A stretch of DNA of 64,000 nucleotides from Parafrankia elaeagni (GCF_000374165.1 NZ_KB893739.1:177363-241362), one strand, 5' to 3'. Counted from the stretch's first letter, positions 26,277-36,175 are shown. Notes: a model not told the origin generated them from the sequence alone. Program-made: numbers and translations.

Positions 26277-26915
26277 GTGACCCGCGGCCTGCGTTGGGCC
26301 GGTGGGTTCGTCCTCGGCACCCACGGCCTGGTGCACCTGCTGATCTGGCCGGGTGCGCCCCTCGGGACGTCCGGCGGCGCCACCCGGCTGCGCTGGAACG
26401 GCACGTCCTGGTCCTGGGTACCGGGCTGGATGCCGCCCGCGGCGGTCAGTGCCGTGGGCGGGACGCTGCTCGCCGCTACCGTTCTCAGTTGCCTCTTCGG
26501 TGGTCTCGCCCTGCTCGGACTGCCGGTGGCACGCCGGTTCCCCCTGTCGGCCGCCGGCACCGGCGCCGTCTGCTCACTGCTGCTGTTCGCACTGAGCTGG
26601 CCGGGCCTCGAACCGGACCCCGCCGAGTTCACCGCCGGGGCGGTCCTGAGCGCGGCACTGCTCGCCGGGGTCTGTCTCACCCTGCTGGCGCGCAGATGGA
26701 GGCGCCGTTCCAGCTCCCCGGCAGACCCGGGCTGCCCCGCCGGACCGGGGGGCGCAGATCCACCAGGCCAGGACGACCAGGACCACCATCAGGCCGGGGA
26801 CACCGTGCGGTCGGGGAGTCCGTCCGGCTCAGGAACGCCGTCCAGGCCAGGGACAACGCCGTCCAGGCCAGGGACACTGCTCAGGCCAGAGACAGGGCCG
26901 ACAGCTCACGGTTGA
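26277..26915 (+). CDS. Small polytopic membrane protein
   Basis: 212 residues from GTG at 26277. Four predicted membrane helices: F-V-L-G-T-H-G-L-V-H-L-L-I-W, then the region after W-M-P-P-A-A, and two helices before R-R-W-R-R-R. The last 65 residues are disordered with S-G-T-P-S-R-P repeats. A 29-codon open frame (26191-26280) overlaps the selA-like stop and the GTG of this gene, so translational coupling is possible. Its 3' end overlaps the HD gene by 35 bp. Function unknown. Confidence 0.65.
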   Translation: MTRGLRWAGGFVLGTHGLVHLLIWPGAPLGTSGGATRLRWNGTSWSWVPGWMPPAAVSAVGGTLLAATVLSCLFGGLALLGLPVARRFPLSAAGTGAVCSLLLFALSWPGLEPDPAEFTAGAVLSAALLAGVCLTLLARRWRRRSSSPADPGCPAGPGGADPPGQDDQDHHQAGDTVRSGSPSGSGTPSRPGTTPSRPGTLLRPETGPTAHG

Positions 26916-27579
26916 GGTTGGCCCGGGCGGCCGGCTCCCAGAGCCTGCGAGCCCAGGCCGTCGCGTAGATCGGCCCGTCCAGAAGGTTCCGGAGGACGGC
27001 ACCCCGCCCGGCGGCCCAGGTGCCGCCGCCGACCCAGGCGTACTCGAGGCGCACCCGGCGGACGTACCTGTCGTAGGACGGCGCCGGGCGGGCCAGCACC
27101 CGCAGGTCGGCATCGTTCACGAAGGTCTCGTCTGCTGCCTGGGAGTGGTGGCCGGCTGTGGCCTCCACCAGCCGGCGCACGTCGGCGATCACAGCCGCCG
27201 GGCAGCCGAGACCGCCGAGGACATCACCGGCCAGGTCCGCGGATCTACTCTCGTTGTCGCGCGCACGTGAGTCGTACACCGCGTCGTGGAAGTGCACCGC
27301 GAGCAGGCAGACCGGCACGTTCACACCGGCGGCCGGCGCCCGGTCGGCGGCGATCAGCAGATGGAAGGCGGCGGTCGTCTCCGCCACGTGACGGAGCGTG
27401 TGGTAGTGGCGGCCGGGTTCCCGGTAGCGCCGGACGAGATCCACGAAGGCCGCCACCCGGTCCCCGGCGTCGGCTGTGGCGCCGGCAGCGACCAGCGCGC
27501 CGTCGAACGCCCGGGCGAGTGGCGAGCGCACGGACGCCATCCCACCCGCGATGGCGCCGGCCGCGACGGAGTCGGTCAC
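26881..27579 (-). CDS. HD-domain phosphohydrolase-like protein
   Basis: 232 residues. The metal motif H-x-x-H...H-D is visible in R-H-Y-H-T-L-R-H-V and A-V-H-F-H-D-A-V-Y, followed by a third His/Asp region (A-T-A-G-H-H-S). It belongs to the group of predicted HD hydrolases that keep the Y-H-x-L-x-H motif. The substrate is unknown. It is convergent with the membrane protein gene. Confidence 0.88.
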   Translation of the reverse strand: MTDSVAAGAIAGGMASVRSPLARAFDGALVAAGATADAGDRVAAFVDLVRRYREPGRHYHTLRHVAETTAAFHLLIAADRAPAAGVNVPVCLLAVHFHDAVYDSRARDNESRSADLAGDVLGGLGCPAAVIADVRRLVEATAGHHSQAADETFVNDADLRVLARPAPSYDRYVRRVRLEYAWVGGGTWAAGRGAVLRNLLDGPIYATAWARRLWEPAARANLNRELSALSLA

Positions 27580-27659
27580 ACCCTCGATCGTGAACGCTGT
27601 GTGCCTCTTGCGCAGCCGATTGCACGGATCTATCGATCACACCTTGCGAGGTCGGGCAG

Positions 27660-29414
27660 CTACCTCCCGCGGGCGGGCAGCGGCCCCTCGCCAGCTGGCG
27701 AGCCGTCCGTTTCGTCCAGGTCGGTACCACCACCTCGGGCACCACCAGCGTCACGGAAGGCGTCGATTCCACTGCGGACGACATCGCCGGCACCGGGCGA
27801 TGTCGGCACCGGCGGCGATCCCCACCCCCCACCACCGGGGGTACGGAGAGTGACCACCGCACCGGCGGGCAGGTCACGGCTCGCCTTCGGCGGGAGCGGG
27901 GCCCCGTCGACGTCGTTGTGGCCGACCGCGCCTGCATCCCCTCCCTCGACCCCGCCGGGCGCATGCCGACGCCGGTCCGTCAGGACGGACAGTGTCGCCG
28001 CTTCCAGAACCCGCACCGAACGCACGAGCCCCGCACCGCCCGGGTGCCTACCACGCCCACCCGTGCCGTCGGCGAGCTCGTACCGCTCGACCCGCATCGG
28101 GTACTCCAGTTCCAGCGCCTCGATCGGCGTGTTCAGCGTGTTCGTCATCCCCACGTGCACCCCGGAGGAGCCGGGCCCGCGGGCTGACGCACCCTGGCCG
28201 CCCCCCAGCGTCTCGTAGTAGGTCCAGGTGGCCCCGCCGATGATCAGGTTGTTCATGGTTCCCTGCCCGGGCGCCGGCAGGATCATCTCCGCCATTGCGC
28301 CCGGCCGCTCCCCGACGAGGGGCGGGCCCTCCTGTCCCTCCTGTCCGGCCTGCCCGGCCTGTCCGGCGCCGACGGCCAGACGCAGGGCGGCGAGGACGGT
28401 GTCGGCGATCCGCTGGGACGTCTCGACGTTGCCCGCCACCACGGCGGAGGGGCGGCGGGCGTCCACCAGCGACCCGGGCTCGGTCAGCACGGACAGCGGC
28501 GCATAGGTGCCGTCCCCACTCGGGACGTCGTCGGGCAGCAGCACCCGCAGCGCGAAGCAGCAGGCCGAGCGGGTCACGGCACGCGGGCAGTTGACGTTGC
28601 CACGCACCGCCGGGGAGGTGCCCGTGAAGTCCACGGTCATGCTGTCGCCGACGATGACGACCGCGACCCGCAGGGGGATGTCCCGGTCATCGACGCCGTC
28701 CCCCTCCAGCTCGCTGTCCACCCGGTACACGCCGTCGGGCAGGCTCGCGATCACCGCACGGCTGCGCCGTTCGCCGTAGCGGAGCACCTCGGCGAACGAT
28801 TCCAGCACCACCGACGCCCCGTGCCGGCGGGCGAGTTCAGTCAGCCGGGTGGCGGCCAGGCCGCCCGCGGCCGCCTGCGCACGCAGATCCCCACGGCGCA
28901 GATCCGGCGTCCGCGAGTTGGCGCAGATGAGATCGAGGATGTCCGCCTGCCACTCCCCTGCGCGGACCAGACGGATCGGGGGAATGATCAGACCTTCGGC
29001 GAAGATCTCGGTCGAGTCCGCCGGCATCGAGCCCGGGCGCATCCCACCCATGTCGGAGTGGTGTGCGCGGGTCGCCGCGTAGCCGATCACCTCACCGTCG
29101 AGAGCGAGCGGGGAGATCAGGGTGACGTCCGGCAGGTGGTTCCCGCCGGAGAAGGGGTCGTTGAGCACCCAGACGTCGCCGGGTACCGGGCCGCGAGCGG
29201 CGACGACCCGTACCGACTCGTACATCGCGCCGAGGTGCACGGGCACATGGGCCGCCTGGGCGATCATCAGGCCGTCGAGGTCGAACAGCGCCGCCGAGCA
29301 GTCCCGACGTTCCTTGATGTTGGACGAGTAGGCACTGCGGACCAGCAGGGTCCCCATCTCCTCGGCCACGCCCCCGATCGCGCTCGACAGCACCGCAAGG
29401 GTCACCGGATCCAT
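27660..29414 (-). CDS. Hydantoinase B / oxoprolinase beta-type subunit, orphan
   Basis: 584 residues from ATG at 29414. The N-terminal M-D-P-V-T-L-A-V-L-S-S-A-I-G-G-V-A-E-E-M-G-T and S-N-I-K-E-R-R-D-C-S-A are typical of HyuB. The family hydrolyses hydantoins or 5-oxoproline with ATP together with a HyuA subunit. No hyuA gene is in the window, where it would normally lie just upstream, so this is an orphan subunit. A conserved G-G-G-G-W-G lies near the C-terminus. Confidence 0.88.
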   Translation of the reverse strand: MDPVTLAVLSSAIGGVAEEMGTLLVRSAYSSNIKERRDCSAALFDLDGLMIAQAAHVPVHLGAMYESVRVVAARGPVPGDVWVLNDPFSGGNHLPDVTLISPLALDGEVIGYAATRAHHSDMGGMRPGSMPADSTEIFAEGLIIPPIRLVRAGEWQADILDLICANSRTPDLRRGDLRAQAAAGGLAATRLTELARRHGASVVLESFAEVLRYGERRSRAVIASLPDGVYRVDSELEGDGVDDRDIPLRVAVVIVGDSMTVDFTGTSPAVRGNVNCPRAVTRSACCFALRVLLPDDVPSGDGTYAPLSVLTEPGSLVDARRPSAVVAGNVETSQRIADTVLAALRLAVGAGQAGQAGQEGQEGPPLVGERPGAMAEMILPAPGQGTMNNLIIGGATWTYYETLGGGQGASARGPGSSGVHVGMTNTLNTPIEALELEYPMRVERYELADGTGGRGRHPGGAGLVRSVRVLEAATLSVLTDRRRHAPGGVEGGDAGAVGHNDVDGAPLPPKASRDLPAGAVVTLRTPGGGGWGSPPVPTSPGAGDVVRSGIDAFRDAGGARGGGTDLDETDGSPAGEGPLPARGR

Positions 29415-29894
29415 CCCTCCACTTTCCCACTCACCCCCTGCCGGGCGGAGTTGTCCGGGAGAGGCCGTCCGGGCCCCGCACAGCGAGGCAGGCAGCGAGC
29501 GCACAACGCCGCAGCCAGCCGGGGCGCCAGGCCCGTGGCCGGTCGACGGCCGGTCGGCGGCGGGTCAGCGGCCGGTCAGCCGCGAACCAGCGGCGGGTGA
29601 GGACAGCCGGCGCCAGGCGGACAGATCCAGGGCAGGGAAAGGACAGAGAAAGGACAGAGAAAGGACAACATCCTGACAGAGTTCAATAATTTACCCTTCA
29701 AGTGCAAATCGCCATATTTTTACACAAAAGCCGCAAGGCATCCGACAACCTGGTGTTGATATCCCATTTATCTAGACCAACGGACGGATGAGTGGTTCAG
29801 TACGCAATCATGAAGGGATCGGGCCCTCGTTCCACCCGCAGACGGAACGAGATGCCTGATCATCTCCGAATGGCTGCGTCCAGGGAGTAGCGCA
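29415..29894. other. Promoter region between hyuB and the halogenase gene
   Basis: 480 bp. From about 29630 to 29760 the GC falls sharply, with repeats of AAAGGACAGAG, CATATTTTTACACAAA and TATCTAGA, so it likely holds the halogenase promoter. No gene seen. Confidence 0.6.
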
Positions 29895-31544
29895 ATGAGC
29901 GAGTACGACTTTTCGGTCGCCATTCTTGGCAGCGGTATCGCCGGCTCGACGCTGGCGAACATCCTCGCCCGCCATGGCCACAGCGTGGTACTCGTCGACA
30001 GCGGCACCCACCCGAGATTCGCCCTGGGGGAATCGACGATCGGGGAGACGACCTATCTCCTCAAACTACTGTCCAAACGCTTCGACGTACCGGAGCTCGG
30101 TCATGTGAGCAGCTTCGACGGAGTGCGTGAGCACGTCTCCTCGGCCTGTGGTGTGAAACGCAACTTCGGCTTCGTCTACCACCGCGAGGGCGAGATCCAG
30201 AACCCTGACGAGGTGACGCAGTGTAGCGTCTCGGAGTTCCCGAACGGACCCGAGATGCACATGCACCGCCAGGACATCGACTCGTACCTCTTCTACTCCG
30301 CCGTCCGCCACGGCGCGCACCCGCGGCAGCGGACCTTCGTGGACCACGTCGAGTTCACCGACACCGCGGCCACCCTGGTGACGAAGAGCAACGAACGGAT
30401 ACGCGTCCGCTACGTCGTCGACGCGTCCGGGCGGAACTCCGTGCTGGCGAACCAGTACGGCCTGCGCGACGACCCCTGCCGGTTCCGGACGCACTCGCGG
30501 ACGCTGTTCACCCACATGGTCGGCGTCACCCCGTTCGACGAGGTCACCCGACCCAGCGGGCAGCCGTCGCCCTGGTATCAGGGCACCCTGCACCACCTGT
30601 TCGACGGTGGCTGGCTGTGGGTGATTCCCTTCGACAACCACCAGCGCGCCACCAACCCGCTGTGCAGTGTCGGGCTCAACCTCGACACCCGCCGGTTCCC
30701 GAAGCAGCCGGGGGCCCGCGCGGACGAGGAGTGGCAGGCGTTCCTCGACCGGTTCCCCAGCGTGGCCCGTCAGTTCGAGGGCGCGCGGCCGACCTGGGAG
30801 TGGGTCTCCACCGGGCGCACCCAGTACTCCAGCACCCGGACGGTGGGCGACCGCTGGGCGATGATGAGCCATGCCGCCGGCGCTGTCGACGCGCTGTTCT
30901 CCCGCGGCATGGCCAACACGATGCAGGTCATCTACGCCTTCGCACCGCTGCTCATGGAGGCGCTCGCCGACGGCGACCTCTCCGCCGAGCGCTTCGCGCC
31001 CATCGAGCAGCTCAACCAGACCATTCTGGATGTCAACGACCAGCTGGTGGCCGGCTCCTACGTCTCGTTCCGGGACTTCGACCTGTGGCGGGCCTGGTCG
31101 AAGGTGTGGTTCATGGCCTGGAACCTGGGGATCTCGCGCATCGTCGGCACCTACTTCACCTTCGAGGAGAGCGGCGACCCGGCGCTGTTCGAGCAGCTGT
31201 CCGACGCGCCCTTCCCGGGGACCTTCTGCCCGGACCTGCCCGAGTTCCAGGACCTGTTCCGTCAGCTCGGCACCATCATGGAGCAGGTCGACGGCGGCCG
31301 GACGGCGCCCGGCCAGGCTGTGGACCAGCTGGCGCGGCTCCTCGGCTCGGCGGCCTTCCTGCCCGCGCCGCTGCGGCTCGGCGACGTCCTGCGCCGGTGG
31401 CACGACGGCTCGTTCGAGGCACAGCGCCGGATGTACGAGTGGGGCCGCTCGACCTCACCGGCGCCGCTGCGCCGCTGGTACGACTACGATCTCGACGCTC
31501 TCCTGAGCCGCACCGGCGGCGTGCCGGAGCCGGCCGCGCGCTGA
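29895..31544 (+). CDS. FAD-dependent halogenase
   Basis: 549 residues. The FAD-binding G-S-G-I-A-G-S near residue 12, the W-x-W-x-I-P motif in G-G-W-L-W-V-I-P, and a Lys near residue 88 (C-G-V-K-R-N-F) placed like the catalytic Lys of tryptophan halogenases support the call. Such enzymes use FADH2, O2 and chloride or bromide to make hypohalous acid that is passed to the Lys. No flavin reductase or other biosynthetic genes are nearby. The substrate is unknown; a non-halogenating flavin monooxygenase is the alternative. Confidence 0.82.
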   Translation: MSEYDFSVAILGSGIAGSTLANILARHGHSVVLVDSGTHPRFALGESTIGETTYLLKLLSKRFDVPELGHVSSFDGVREHVSSACGVKRNFGFVYHREGEIQNPDEVTQCSVSEFPNGPEMHMHRQDIDSYLFYSAVRHGAHPRQRTFVDHVEFTDTAATLVTKSNERIRVRYVVDASGRNSVLANQYGLRDDPCRFRTHSRTLFTHMVGVTPFDEVTRPSGQPSPWYQGTLHHLFDGGWLWVIPFDNHQRATNPLCSVGLNLDTRRFPKQPGARADEEWQAFLDRFPSVARQFEGARPTWEWVSTGRTQYSSTRTVGDRWAMMSHAAGAVDALFSRGMANTMQVIYAFAPLLMEALADGDLSAERFAPIEQLNQTILDVNDQLVAGSYVSFRDFDLWRAWSKVWFMAWNLGISRIVGTYFTFEESGDPALFEQLSDAPFPGTFCPDLPEFQDLFRQLGTIMEQVDGGRTAPGQAVDQLARLLGSAAFLPAPLRLGDVLRRWHDGSFEAQRRMYEWGRSTSPAPLRRWYDYDLDALLSRTGGVPEPAAR

Positions 31545-33108
31545 GCCAGGCGGGAACGACCACCACCTTCTGTGACGGAAAGTAGCGCCAGTGGTGCCCG
31601 GTTCGGTGTGCCACTGGCGCCTCCAGCGGCTTCGGCCGCTGCGGCGGATATCACCCGCATCGCCGCGAATCCAGAAACGCGACAGATCTCTCCGGCCCCG
31701 GAGGCCGCACTCGACCGGGGCCGGAGCACCGAAACCCGACGCCTCTGCCGACGCGCACGGGCACGGGCACGCCGTGACGCGGAACACTCGCACACCATCG
31801 CAACCGGCTGAGATCCCACCGCCGGGAAAGCACTGAACCAGAACGGCGGCGGCCGAAGGCCGCGGTCACCCAGGTCGGCCCGGAAACATGACCTGAATAC
31901 GATGGGCCGGTTGCCGCTCTCCGGTGCCGGTGTCTCCGCCTTCCTGCAGGCGCCGAATCCCGCCGGCTTCGGGGCCTGCAGGCGCGCCGGATGAAGGCCG
32001 ACCAGCGATTCTTTCAGAAACATGAGTCGGACCGCATCTCCGTGGTCAGACCGGGGACATTCGCCGCGACCACCGGGCCTTTGGTCCCCCAACTGGAGGA
32101 CAATGTCGGCCCCGCGGCGGGTATCCCGACCCGCCCCCGGCAGAATGTCCACGGCCGCAGCACGGCGGATCCGGGCGCAGCGCAACCTGTAAGGAGCAAG
32201 ATGTCATGTCTGTGGGCGGTCTCCGCCGGACCTCCCGGATCCCCGGCCGATCGGATCCGCCCGGCCACTGACCGGCCTGACCCTGGCCGACGGAACGGCA
32301 GCCCGCTCCGGCTTCGTACTCTCCCCGGCACGGGGCCACCCGGCGGCCCGGGCCTTCCACCCCGGTGACGACACTCCGGTGTACGCAGGAAGCAGCCGTG
32401 CTCCTGTGCCGCCGACATCGAGATGTTTCGCGGCCTCGGTGCACCGGTGCGGGGAATCCGCCCGCAGGATCTGGACGACCATGAGGGCCTCACCCGCTGG
32501 AAACAGGTCGGACTCATCGGCGTCGCCTATTCCGGTGTCGACACGATCGCCGCGCAGCTCGCCGCGTTCTGGAACGATGTGGGCCGCACGTGGTCCTCAT
32601 CGACCGCCCACGGCCCATACGCCCGACAGCCCGTGGCGGGATGTCACCGAACCTGCCCCGCCGGGCGTCATACGGAAGGACCCGCCGGCCCGGAGCAGGC
32701 CTGGACCAGCGGTTCAACAGAAGGCCCAGCGACATCCGGGTACTGCTCTGACCTGCGCTTATGAATCTCGGACAGCAATCCCACAGAGCTCTCAATATGC
32801 ACACTCGTGTTACCTGGTCAACCCAGCCAACGACTACTGTGCGAAGTGCTCCATAACTGCACAGGTCGGATCCGCCCGAATCCTGGTGAGATGGCACTGA
32901 CAGGTACCAGCGCGTTGGCATTGCCGGGAGAGAGGGCCGTCACGTCATGGCGCTCGAGGACCCGGAGAGTGCTCCCATTTTCAAGTGGGGCGAAATGCGA
33001 AGAAGGCTCGGGACCTGGTGGTTCGCACGAGAGGACCGACCTGCCGAAGACAACGGGGACAGCGGAAAGACCGCCAAGGACGAAGCCAGCGACCAAGCAG
33101 GAGGCGAC
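31545..33108. other. Long gene-poor stretch after the halogenase
   Basis: About 1.5 kb. GC3 phase is mixed in all six frames. Open frames here (for example 32423-32764) show no recognisable sequence. It may be decayed sequence or a regulatory region for the downstream roadblock-like gene, whose upstream start option is 32947. I see no tRNA, CRISPR or long repeat. Confidence 0.5.
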
Positions 33109-33480
33109 ATGAACAGCGTTGACATCGCGCTGAAGGAATCACTGGAGATCGAGGGGGCGACCGGGGTCGCGCTCGTCGACTTCACCAGCGGGATGACCCT
33201 CGGCAAGCTCAGCAACATCCACAACTTCGACCTGGAGATCGCGGCCGCGGGCAACACCGAGGTCATCCGGTCGAAGATCCGCACCATGGAGAACCTGGGC
33301 CTGCAGGACACCATCGAGGACATCCTCATCACGCTCGGCCGGCAGTATCACCTGATCAGGCTGCTCAGCAGCCACACCGGCCGCGGCCTGTTCATCTACC
33401 TGGTGCTCGACAAGGGCCGCGCGAACCTCGCGATGGCTCGCCACCGCCTGCGCTCCATCGAGTCCCGCCTCGACATGTGA
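33109..33480 (+). CDS. Roadblock/LC7-like domain protein
   Basis: 123 residues from ATG at 33109, chosen for the near-perfect AGGAGG about 5-10 bases upstream; an in-frame ATG at 32947 would add 54 charged residues. The fold begins I-A-L-K-E-S-L-E-I-E-G-A-T-G-V-A-L-V-D, ends L-I-R-L-L, and then Y-L-V-L-D-K. This is a roadblock/LC7-like subunit such as those that regulate small GTPases in MglA/MglB or CVN operons. No GTPase partner is beside it. A strong terminator hairpin (33505-33551) follows. Confidence 0.75.
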   Translation: MNSVDIALKESLEIEGATGVALVDFTSGMTLGKLSNIHNFDLEIAAAGNTEVIRSKIRTMENLGLQDTIEDILITLGRQYHLIRLLSSHTGRGLFIYLVLDKGRANLAMARHRLRSIESRLDM

Positions 33481-33504
33481 CGCCACCGCATCCCTGTGAC
33501 GGCC

Positions 33505-33551
33505 GGCTGCCGTCGGGACGGCCCACACGAGGGCCCGCCCCGACGGCAGCC
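33505..33551 (+). terminator. Terminator after the roadblock-like gene
   Basis: Perfect 13-bp arms (33505-33517 and 33539-33551), with an additional GC-rich inner stem, 25 bp after the stop codon. Confidence 0.7.
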
Positions 33552-34083
33552 GTCGCATTTGCGGGGCCGAACTGCATACACCCCGCAGCCCTCTCGCCGT
33601 CGCCTGAGCCTGCTCTGTCGGGCCCCCCTGGAAAGGTATCGACGACGGCCGCGCTGGCTGGTTGGACAGCACCGGTCCACAGCCGGACGCCTCTGCCCCG
33701 ACGGTGACCCACGCGCCTTGTGACCGGGCACTTCAGACCAGCGGCACCGGACGATCGCCCGCCCGCGACCCGCCGCCGGATGGCACGGTGCCCCCTCGGC
33801 CCGATGACCCGGCACCATCGAGCGCCACCGCTTCTCCATCGCCTTGTTACGGTCGTTGCAGGCGACATGCTTCGGGCGGCCCGGTCGGCCGGGAAACGGT
33901 CTTCCACCGGTCCGCACGCAGGCAGGTCGGACGTCCGTCGATTCGACGGGCTCGACGCTCCTGACCGACTTCCGGCGGGCCGCGACCCGAGACGAAATAC
34001 AGCCGTGACGCCTGCCGGGTGGATGTACGTGATGCCTCGAACCGATGACCGGGCGGCTTGCGGGATAACAGGACGGAAAGAAG
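33552..34083. other. Gap between the roadblock gene and the hpnH leader
   Basis: 532 bp with no credible gene. Open frames on both strands read as low-complexity or shadow sequence. Confidence 0.5.
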
Positions 34084-34126
34084 ATCCTTCGCCGGCCGGT
34101 TAAGTAAGTCTCATCGAAGGATTTTT
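34084..34126 (+). terminator. Intrinsic terminator or attenuator upstream of hpnH
   Basis: ATCCTTCG (34084-34091) is complementary to CGAAGGAT (34115-34122), and a run of five T (34122-34126) follows. It lies 100 bp before hpnH. It could end an unknown upstream transcript or act as an attenuator in the hpnH leader; the sequence does not decide. Confidence 0.5.
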
Positions 34127-34225
34127 CCTGGATCAGATAAGTCGGCTACTTACACTGACAGGGAGCGGCACGGCATCGCGACTCCACCCACAAGGCGAAC
34201 ATAGATCAACACCGGAAGGGTGAAC

Positions 34226-35224
34226 ATGAGCATTCCGCGGCGTCAGGCGATCAAGGTCGGCATGTATCTGCTGAAGCAGAAAATCGCACGTCGGGACAAG
34301 TTCCCGATTTCCCTGGAGCTGGAGCCGCTCTTCGCGTGCAACCTCTCCTGCGAGGGTTGCGGCAAGATCCAGCACCCTGCGGATGTCCTCCGGCAGCGGA
34401 TGCCGGTCGAGCAGGCACTCGCCGCCGCCGACGAGTGCGGAGCCCCCGTCGTCTGCCTGGCTGGCGGCGAGCCGCTCATGCACCCAGAGATCGAAAAAAT
34501 CGTGGAAGGCCTGGTCAAGCGCAAGAAGTTCATCTACCTCTGCACCAACGCGCTGCTGCTGCCACGCAAGATCGACAAGCTGACCCCGTCGCCGTACCTG
34601 TCGCTCGCCGTCCACATCGACGGCCTCGAGGAGCGGCACGACGAGTCCGTGGCGAAGAAGGGCGTGTTCGCCCAGGCGGTGGACGCCATCAAGGATGCGC
34701 AGCGCCGCGGCTTCCGGGTGACCACCAACACCACCTTCTTCAACACCGACACCCCGCAGACCGTCATCGAGGTGCTGGACTTCCTGAACAACGACCTCAA
34801 CGTCGACGGGATGATGCTCTCGCCCGCCTACGCCTACGAGAAGGCGCCCGAGCAGGACAGGTTCCTCGGGGTCAAGGAGACCCAGGAGCTTTTCCGCAAG
34901 GCGTTCGCCGACGGACGGCGCGAGCGCTGGAACATCAGTCACTCGCCGCTTTTCCTGGACTTCCTCGAGGGCAAGGTCGACTTTGCCTGCACCGCCTGGG
35001 GGATTCCCTCGTACTCCCTGTACGGCTGGCAGAAGCCGTGCTATCTGATGGGTGACGGCTACGCCAGCTCCTACAAGGAGCTGCTGGAAACGACCGACTG
35101 GGAGTCGTACGGCCGGGGTCGTGACCCACGCTGCGACAACTGCATGGCGCACTGTGGCTACGAGCCCACGGCGATTGCGGCGACACTGAGCTCGCTGCGG
35201 GAGTCGATCCGCGCGTCACGCTGA
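34226..35224 (+). CDS. hpnH: Hopanoid radical SAM protein HpnH (adenosylhopane synthase)
   Basis: 332 residues from ATG at 34226 with GGAAGG at 34214-34219. The radical SAM cluster motif C-x(3)-C-x(2)-C (C38, C42, C45) sits in F-A-C-N-L-S-C-E-G-C-G. The flanking L-A-G-G-E-P-L and the C-terminal Cys-rich segment C-D-N-C-M-A-H-C are typical of HpnH, which joins hopene to the 5'-deoxyadenosyl radical to build the hopanoid side chain. It stands alone, 23 kb from shc. Confidence 0.94.
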   Translation: MSIPRRQAIKVGMYLLKQKIARRDKFPISLELEPLFACNLSCEGCGKIQHPADVLRQRMPVEQALAAADECGAPVVCLAGGEPLMHPEIEKIVEGLVKRKKFIYLCTNALLLPRKIDKLTPSPYLSLAVHIDGLEERHDESVAKKGVFAQAVDAIKDAQRRGFRVTTNTTFFNTDTPQTVIEVLDFLNNDLNVDGMMLSPAYAYEKAPEQDRFLGVKETQELFRKAFADGRRERWNISHSPLFLDFLEGKVDFACTAWGIPSYSLYGWQKPCYLMGDGYASSYKELLETTDWESYGRGRDPRCDNCMAHCGYEPTAIAATLSSLRESIRASR

Positions 35225-35254
35225 GCCGCCCGGCGGACGGCTGTGGCCGGACGA

Positions 35255-35310
35255 CCTCGGTGACGGCGGCCCGGCTCCTCCCCCGGAGACCGGCAGCCGT
35301 CGCACCGAGG
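35255..35310. terminator. Bidirectional hairpin between hpnH and the XRE gene
   Basis: CCTCGGTG at 35255-35262 pairs with CACCGAGG at 35303-35310, with more complementary GC inside. It lies between the convergent hpnH and XRE genes. Confidence 0.55.
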
Positions 35311-35344
35311 CCCGTCCGCACCCGGTGCGACCGCGCCGGGACAG

Positions 35345-36175
35345 TCACGAGTGCTGCTTCCGCAGGCGTTCGAGCAGGGAGATCGAGACCTCCTCCGAGC
35401 GCGCCATCGTTCCCCAGCCCTCGATGAACAACCCGTCGTAGCTGAGCCCCACCCAGCGCCCGGTCAGTCGGTCGCCGTGCGGGTGCAGCGACAGGAACAG
35501 CGTGCCCTTCGACCGCACCGGCCCGTCCGCGGCGGCGTACCAGCCCATGAGGATCTCGTTGTCGAAGAGCCTCAGCTCCCCCGACCACAGATACCCGCCG
35601 GACTCCAGGGCCAGCCCGCGGGAGACCGCCTCGATGGTGAGATGGTCGCCGGTGTGGCTCACCGCGACCTCCTGCGAGGAGTGGATCTCCTCGCCGTCCC
35701 GGAAGGTCTGCCAGGACGTCCACCACCGCCCGGCCAGCTCGTTGCGCACCCGCGCCTGGGCTCCGGGAGCCACCGGGGCCGCGGGCTGGGGGGCAGGCAC
35801 GGCCGACGCGCTCGACATCGTCGCGGACGCGACGGCGACGGGCACCACCGCCGCGGCGCTGCCTCCGACGATGAGTTGTCGGCGATCCGTGATGTCCACC
35901 TCCTTGGAGACCTCCATCCAGGTCACGCCCGCCTGACCTCCCTTGTCCTCCAGCCAGGCGTGCCGCCGCAGCTCGACGAGCGCGCCGCCTGCCTTCAGCT
36001 CCGCGTCAATCGCGCTCACGAGCGACTGAGACGGCACGCCCAGCAGGCCGCGCTCGGCCTTCGAGAGGTAACTCGGTTGGTAACGCACCCGGTTGGCGAG
36101 CTGGGCCTGGCTGAGCCCAGCAGCCTTCCTGTACTGGACGATGGCGTCCAGCAGGCTGGCGAGACGAGGTTGCAT
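35345..36175 (-). CDS. XRE-family regulator with C-terminal lipocalin-like domain
   Basis: 276 residues from ATG at 36175. An N-terminal helix-turn-helix (K-A-A-G-L-S-Q-A-Q-L-A-N-R-V-R-Y-Q-P-S-Y-L-S-K-A-E-R) is followed by an Ala/Pro linker with a probable membrane-type hydrophobic stretch (V-G-G-S-A-A-A-V-V-P-V-A-V-A-S-A) and a beta-rich C-terminal domain of the type seen in STM4015/DUF-like sensor tails. It is divergent from a small coupled cluster, a common layout for regulators of the DUF397 type, but those markers are absent here. Confidence 0.8.
   Translation of the reverse strand: MQPRLASLLDAIVQYRKAAGLSQAQLANRVRYQPSYLSKAERGLLGVPSQSLVSAIDAELKAGGALVELRRHAWLEDKGGQAGVTWMEVSKEVDITDRRQLIVGGSAAAVVPVAVASATMSSASAVPAPQPAAPVAPGAQARVRNELAGRWWTSWQTFRDGEEIHSSQEVAVSHTGDHLTIEAVSRGLALESGGYLWSGELRLFDNEILMGWYAAADGPVRSKGTLFLSLHPHGDRLTGRWVGLSYDGLFIEGWGTMARSEEVSISLLERLRKQHS

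Noticed and set aside
26191-26280. 29-codon frame between the selA-like gene and the membrane gene
   Set aside because: A low-complexity Arg/Ala/Ser peptide made of repeats; mentioned as a possible coupling device but not listed as a gene.
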